DNA of 10,513 bases from Planctomycetaceae bacterium (GTDB lineage Bacteria; Planctomycetota; Planctomycetia; Pirellulales; UBA1268), in the NCBI GenBank assembly GCA_018694455.1, contig JABHNP010000406.1, positions 1 through 10,513 on the forward strand, given 5' to 3'. This document shows, piece by piece, positions 7,327 to 10,513 of this stretch (position 1 is its first letter; every line of letters begins with the position of its first letter). The translations under genes and the position numbers were made by a program. The notes under the pieces were generated by a model, which did no database searches, was not told where the DNA came from, and saw only the letters and a program-made list of their open reading frames with translations.

Positions 7327-7503
7327 TTACTCTTTTGCTGTGTAGAAATTTTCTACCGCAGAGGCGGTCATCGTACCGAGAGTGATATAGCCGTCAGAGC
7401 TGTAGTGGACCCCATCCCCCAGGGGCAACTCGCCAGGATAGAGCGTGACGACATTGGAAAGCTCCCGGCCTGCCCGGTTCTGGGCTGAGATGACGGTTGC
7501 CAT
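7327..7503 (-). pseudogene. Fragment 3 of the esterase: C-terminal piece
   Basis: This 58-codon remnant starts at an in-frame ATG just after the second premature stop and ends at TAA 7327. It reads MATVISAQNRAGREL, then the NVVTLYPGELPLGDGVHYS segment with the Asp-x-x-His-type catalytic pair, then the final ITLGTMTASAVENFY helix. The C-terminus therefore matches a full-length esterase end. It lacks a nucleophile and a signal peptide and cannot act by itself. Confidence 0.55.
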
Positions 7504-7620
7504 GTACCGTCATGCTTTTTCTTTTGGCGTTGCCTCTTTGAGCAAGCCATTGTCGTCGATGTAGGACAGAACCGCTTCCAGCGCATCCGCGCCTCTTGCG
7601 GAAGCTTGGGCTGCCAACCT

Positions 7621-8121
7621 TTAAGCCTCGCGTCTCTGATCCTTACCGATGATAGACAGAAACCTTGCGAATAACTCCTCGTCCGTCGCATAGTTTGGAA
7701 TGAAGGTCGGCAAATCCGAAACGCCAAGGTCTGCGCTCAAATCCGAAACGAGCTGTGTGAAATTGTCATAATACTCTTCCGCCAGCGCTTTCTTCCCATC
7801 ATCCCGGGCTTGCTTCCAGACGAAGCCGCAAAACTCCGGGTTCGAAATTCGCTTCGCTTCAGCCACCGCACTCATCAAGTCCTTATACAAGGACCCCTTC
7901 CACCCATCCTTGCTGCGCTCGGCCCGCTCGAAGGACCAGTTCTTTTCGAAGGCGGATATTCCCGTCGACCCACGAGAAACCTTGATGATACCGATGGTGT
8001 CGTCCGGCCAGAAATCGGCAAGCTGATGCGCGAACGACACGCCCGGTCCGAACTTATTGTGCGGCACCATGTATTCCCATCGCCCGTTCGCTTTCATCCA
8101 ATTCGCCGCTTCCATTTGCAT
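7621..8121 (-). pseudogene. Fragment 2 of the esterase: central catalytic-domain piece
   Basis: An uninterrupted stretch of 166 codons holds most of the surviving esterase domain; a gene finder may report it as a protein. Its first 10-12 residues overlap the EF-hand coding sequence in another frame and are probably not genuine. Homology begins around GRWEYMVPHNKFGPG. It includes DDTIGIIKVSRGSTGI, GFVWKQARDDG and a YYDNF helix. In relatives as I recall them, the second of these reads WxQGxxD, so the Gly appears to be lost. It stops at TAA 7621, while homologous coding sequence goes on in the same frame beyond it. Confidence 0.6.
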
Positions 8122-8251
8122 CGTATTTCTTCAGAACCGCCTCTCGTATCTTCTCGCATCTCGAATTATTTTCTTGAGCCAAAAGCGCAGTTGAAGAAAA
8201 CACGACAGCGAGAGCAATGCTCACTTTAGCTTTCATGAAAGTATCTTCCAT
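8054..8251 (-). pseudogene. Fragment 1 of the esterase: signal peptide plus EF-hand
   Basis: This open frame encodes 65 residues. From ATG 8236 it reads as a signal peptide (MKAKVSIALAVVFSSTALLA, cut before QEN), then a helix and one canonical EF-hand loop, DANGSGELDESE, with acidic or polar ligands in the expected places. After DESERA the frame runs into sequence whose other frame encodes the esterase domain and stops at 8054. Single EF-hands at the mature N-terminus occur in planctomycete secreted hydrolases. Alone it could still make a small exported peptide, but it is best read as the severed N-terminus. Confidence 0.65.
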
Positions 8252-8355
8252 GTGTTCTAAATTCCTTGTTTTGTATGACTAGTGGTTTCACGAGTGGTAT
8301 ATTCAACGTTCTGGATACTCGAAAATTTTGAAAGAACGGAAAAAGGAAGATGAAC
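8252..8355. promoter_or_regulatory. Intergenic region upstream of katG
   Basis: This region lies between the diverging esterase pseudogene and katG. TATATT at 8298-8303 could be a -10 box, but no good -35 lies at the right distance. AGGA at 8344-8347 is the katG ribosome binding site. I see no clear PerR or OxyR type operator. On the minus strand GTTGAAT (plus 8301-8307) fits the GTTRRRY core of cassette junctions, which could be chance. Confidence 0.4.
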
Positions 8356-10513
8356 ATGCCTTCACGCTGCCCAGTCGTTGGGCCAGTTGCTCCTTCCAAA
8401 GCTCGTCATACCGCGGCAGGTTCGCTATCGAATGCCGATTGGTGGCCAGACCAACTGAATCTACGAATACTGAAAGCACATGCTGGAGCAGCTCCACCAC
8501 TCGGGTTCGACTTTAAGTACACAGCAGCGTTTAATGAACTTGACTTTCAAGCACTCAAAAATGATCTGCAGACAGTTATGACGACTTCGCAGGAATGGTG
8601 GCCAGCCGACTATGGTCACTACGGACCACTTTTTATCCGTATGGCTTGGCATAGTGCCGGGACGTATCGGACGGCTGATGGACGCGGCGGTGCAGGTGCT
8701 GGTACACAACGGTTTGCGCCCCTCAATAGTTGGCCAGACAATACAAACCTTGATAAAGCTCGTCGCCTGCTGTGGCCCATCAAACAGCAGTACGGTAAAA
8801 AAATATCATGGGCTGATCTGATGATCCTTGCTGCAAATGTTGCCCTTGAGTCAATGGGATTCAAAACCTTTGGTTTTGCCGGCGGTCGTGAAGATGCATG
8901 GGAGCCACCAGAAGATATCTATTGGGGGCCAGAGAGTGAGTGGCTTGGTGATAATCGGTACAGCGGTGAACGGCAACTTCAGAATCCTCTTGCCGCAGTA
9001 CAGATGGGACTTATCTACGTCAACCCAGAAGGTCCAAACGGAAAACCAGATCCTCTTGCAGCAGCAATCGACATTCGAGAGACCTTCTATCGAATGGCAA
9101 TGAATGACGAAGAAACGGTTGCATTAATTGCGGGCGGTCATACTTTTGGAAAGTCACACGGTGCCGCACCCGCTGATCACCTCGGACCACCACCAGAAGG
9201 TGCGGCAATTGAAGAGCAGGGACTTGGGTGGAAAAATAGTTTTGGTTCAGGTAACGCCGGTGACACAATTACAAGTGGGCTTGAAGGTGCATGGACCTCA
9301 ACGCCAGCTCGTTGGTCGCATGGATATTTCCAAAACCTTTTTCAATACGAATGGGAGTTAACAAAAAGCCCTGCAGGTGCTTGGCAGTGGACACCCAAGG
9401 AAACGTCGGCACAGAACACAGTGCCTGATGCACATGATCCCAAGCGTTCTCATGCACCCATGATGTTTACAACAGATTTGGCTCTACGATTTGATCCCGA
9501 TTACGAAGTGATTTCTCGCCGTTTTCTTGAAAATCCAACTGTATTTAGTGATGCGTTTGCAAAAGCCTGGTACAAACTGACTCACCGGGATATGGGGCCT
9601 GTAACTCGGCTACTTGGACCGGAGGTTCCTGAAGCCCAACTCTGGCAAGATCCTGTGCCCAGTGTTGGTTATGAAATAATTGATCAACACGATATTTCCA
9701 TGCTGAAGCAACATATTCTGTCTTCAGACACATCCGTTGCTGATCTTGTAAGCACGGCATGGGCGGCCGCATCTACATTTCGTGGGAGCGACAAACGGGG
9801 CGGTGCAAACGGTGCACGCATTCGACTCTCACCACAAAAAGATTGGGAAGTAAATGAACCAACTCGATTAGCAAAGGTTCTTACTACTCTTGAAGATATC
9901 CAGCAGAAATTTAACACCACAGCACACAATAAGAAGCAGGTCTCACTCGCGGATCTGATTGTTCTTGGCGGCTGTGTAGCAATTGAAGAAGCCGCTCGCC
10001 GAGCTGGACACGAAGCCTCGGTTTCCTTTCATCCTGGACGGACTGATGCAACTGATGAAATGACTGATATCGGGTCCTTCGCTGTACTCGAACCAACGAC
10101 GGATGGGTTTCGTAATTATGTTGCCGACCATATCGATCGTCCTACTGAGGAACTCTTGCTGGACAAAGCCGACCTTTTGACGCTCACTGTGAAAGAAATG
10201 ACAGTGCTTGTCGGGGGGCTTCGAGTTCTCGGGGTGAATAGTACCGCAGGTGATCAAGCTCAACTTGGCGTTTTCACAAAGCGTCGTGAAACCTTATCGA
10301 ACGATTTTTTCATCACCTTGCTGTGTCCGGATATTACATGGCAGAAAACCCCCGAATGTGAAAATATTTTCGAAGGACTCAACTGTGTGACTGACACTGT
10401 TAAGTGGACAGCAACGCGTGTCGATTTGATCTTCGGTTCAAACGCGCAATTACGTGCAATCTGCGAAGTCTATGCCAGTGAAGATGGCCAGCAACAGTTT
10501 CTCAATGATTTTA
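8356..10513 (+). CDS. katG: Catalase-peroxidase KatG, 3' end cut by window edge
   Basis: This cytoplasmic haem enzyme destroys hydrogen peroxide by both catalase and peroxidase reactions. ATG 8356 has AGGA 8 bases upstream; an ATG at 8350 lies only 2 bases from it. Distal haem residues Arg95, Trp98 and His99 are in IRMAWHSAGTYR, and the proximal haem ligand His262 is in GGHTFGK. The Trp98-Tyr221-Met247 trio, which forms the covalent adduct needed for catalase activity, is complete (LIYVNPEGP and YRMAMND). TDLALR and HRDMGP, the latter with the mobile Arg, are also intact. The second, haem-free domain follows from roughly residue 420. The frame is open for 719 codons up to FLNDF at the edge; the family usually ends about 15-20 residues later. 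It appears functional and monocistronic so far as visible. Confidence 0.97.
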   Translation, partial: MPSRCPVVGPVAPSKARHTAAGSLSNADWWPDQLNLRILKAHAGAAPPLGFDFKYTAAFNELDFQALKNDLQTVMTTSQEWWPADYGHYGPLFIRMAWHSAGTYRTADGRGGAGAGTQRFAPLNSWPDNTNLDKARRLLWPIKQQYGKKISWADLMILAANVALESMGFKTFGFAGGREDAWEPPEDIYWGPESEWLGDNRYSGERQLQNPLAAVQMGLIYVNPEGPNGKPDPLAAAIDIRETFYRMAMNDEETVALIAGGHTFGKSHGAAPADHLGPPPEGAAIEEQGLGWKNSFGSGNAGDTITSGLEGAWTSTPARWSHGYFQNLFQYEWELTKSPAGAWQWTPKETSAQNTVPDAHDPKRSHAPMMFTTDLALRFDPDYEVISRRFLENPTVFSDAFAKAWYKLTHRDMGPVTRLLGPEVPEAQLWQDPVPSVGYEIIDQHDISMLKQHILSSDTSVADLVSTAWAAASTFRGSDKRGGANGARIRLSPQKDWEVNEPTRLAKVLTTLEDIQQKFNTTAHNKKQVSLADLIVLGGCVAIEEAARRAGHEASVSFHPGRTDATDEMTDIGSFAVLEPTTDGFRNYVADHIDRPTEELLLDKADLLTLTVKEMTVLVGGLRVLGVNSTAGDQAQLGVFTKRRETLSNDFFITLLCPDITWQKTPECENIFEGLNCVTDTVKWTATRVDLIFGSNAQLRAICEVYASEDGQQQFLNDF

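Larger units (their letters stand above)
7327..8251 (-). pseudogene. Decayed secreted sialate O-acetylesterase (SASA-type) with EF-hand leader
   Basis: Once a secreted carbohydrate esterase that would remove acetyl groups from sialic acid or other sugars. Three pieces remain in order on the minus strand. First come a signal peptide and EF-hand (8251 to about 8070). Next, in another frame, comes the central domain (from about 8085), with PHNKFGPGVSFAHQL, GFVWKQ and LVSDLSADLGV. It is broken by TAA at 7621-7623, then continues in the same frame (ALEAVLSYIDDNGLL) to a TGA near 7510-7512, and on to TAA 7327. The C-terminal acid-histidine motif (GDGVHYSSDGY) survives. The GQSN-type block with the serine nucleophile, expected between the EF-hand and PHNKFGPG, is absent, so a deletion probably joined the two frames. 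ATG 8251 or, better, ATG 8236 (GGAAG 8 bases upstream) was the start. Base composition appears more GC-rich than in neighbouring genes. Confidence 0.82.

Noticed and set aside
7368..7727. 119-codon open frame on the minus strand
   Set aside because: It reads the wrong frame of the esterase pseudogene; the frame ending at 7327 carries the recognisable domain sequence.
7810..8229. 139-codon open frame on the plus strand
   Set aside because: It is antisense to the esterase pseudogene and resembles no protein; the opposite strand has clear homology.
8350..8352. ATG 8350 as the katG start
   Set aside because: It lies only 2 bases from the AGGA ribosome binding site, while ATG 8356 has 8 bases of spacing; the difference is two residues.

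Overview
The window looks like a piece of a moderately AT-rich bacterial chromosome, most likely from an uncultured marine member of the Planctomycetota close to Pirellulaceae. This is inference. It rests on the style of the secreted SGNH/GDSL hydrolase, on a decayed sialate O-acetylesterase with an EF-hand leader, on the short-tailed membrane protein at 6269-6970, and on short convergent or divergent single-gene units rather than long operons. Nothing here (rRNA, marker protein) fixes the taxonomy.

Layout. 1-336 is a gene-free leader with two nested inverted repeats, just ahead of a SulP anion transporter with a STAS tail (337-2043, +). A small unrecognised protein follows on the minus strand (2141-2338). 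Next is a GT4-type glycosyltransferase (2473-3837, +). An AT-rich gap (3838-4159) separates it from the convergent tRNA uridine hydroxylase TrhO (4160-5086, -). A 325-base divergent spacer leads to a secreted SGNH/GDSL hydrolase (5412-6176, +). A 92-base convergent spacer with inverted repeats separates that from an unrecognised single-pass membrane protein (6269-6970, -).

The region 7141-8251 reads differently. It seems richer in G+C in the lines I counted by hand (34/60 at 7861-7920 against 27/60 at 3001-3060). It holds the wreck of a secreted sialate O-acetylesterase on the minus strand: the signal peptide and EF-hand are in one frame, the catalytic domain is in another, the serine nucleophile block is missing, and two stop codons interrupt the rest. 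Just past its 3' end lies an imperfect palindrome of about 95 bases, in the position and of the general form of an integron attC site. A dead gene cassette is therefore a reasonable hypothesis.

The window ends inside a well preserved bifunctional catalase-peroxidase gene, katG (8356 to beyond 10513, +), which lacks only about 15-20 codons.

The genes do not form one pathway. Anion transport, glycan synthesis, tRNA wobble modification, ester hydrolysis and peroxide defence are neighbours but appear to be independent transcription units. I found no CRISPR array, transposase, tRNA or rRNA. The most novel points are the alternative-pairing leader before the SulP gene, the polar insert in that transporter, and the cassette-like esterase pseudogene with its palindrome.
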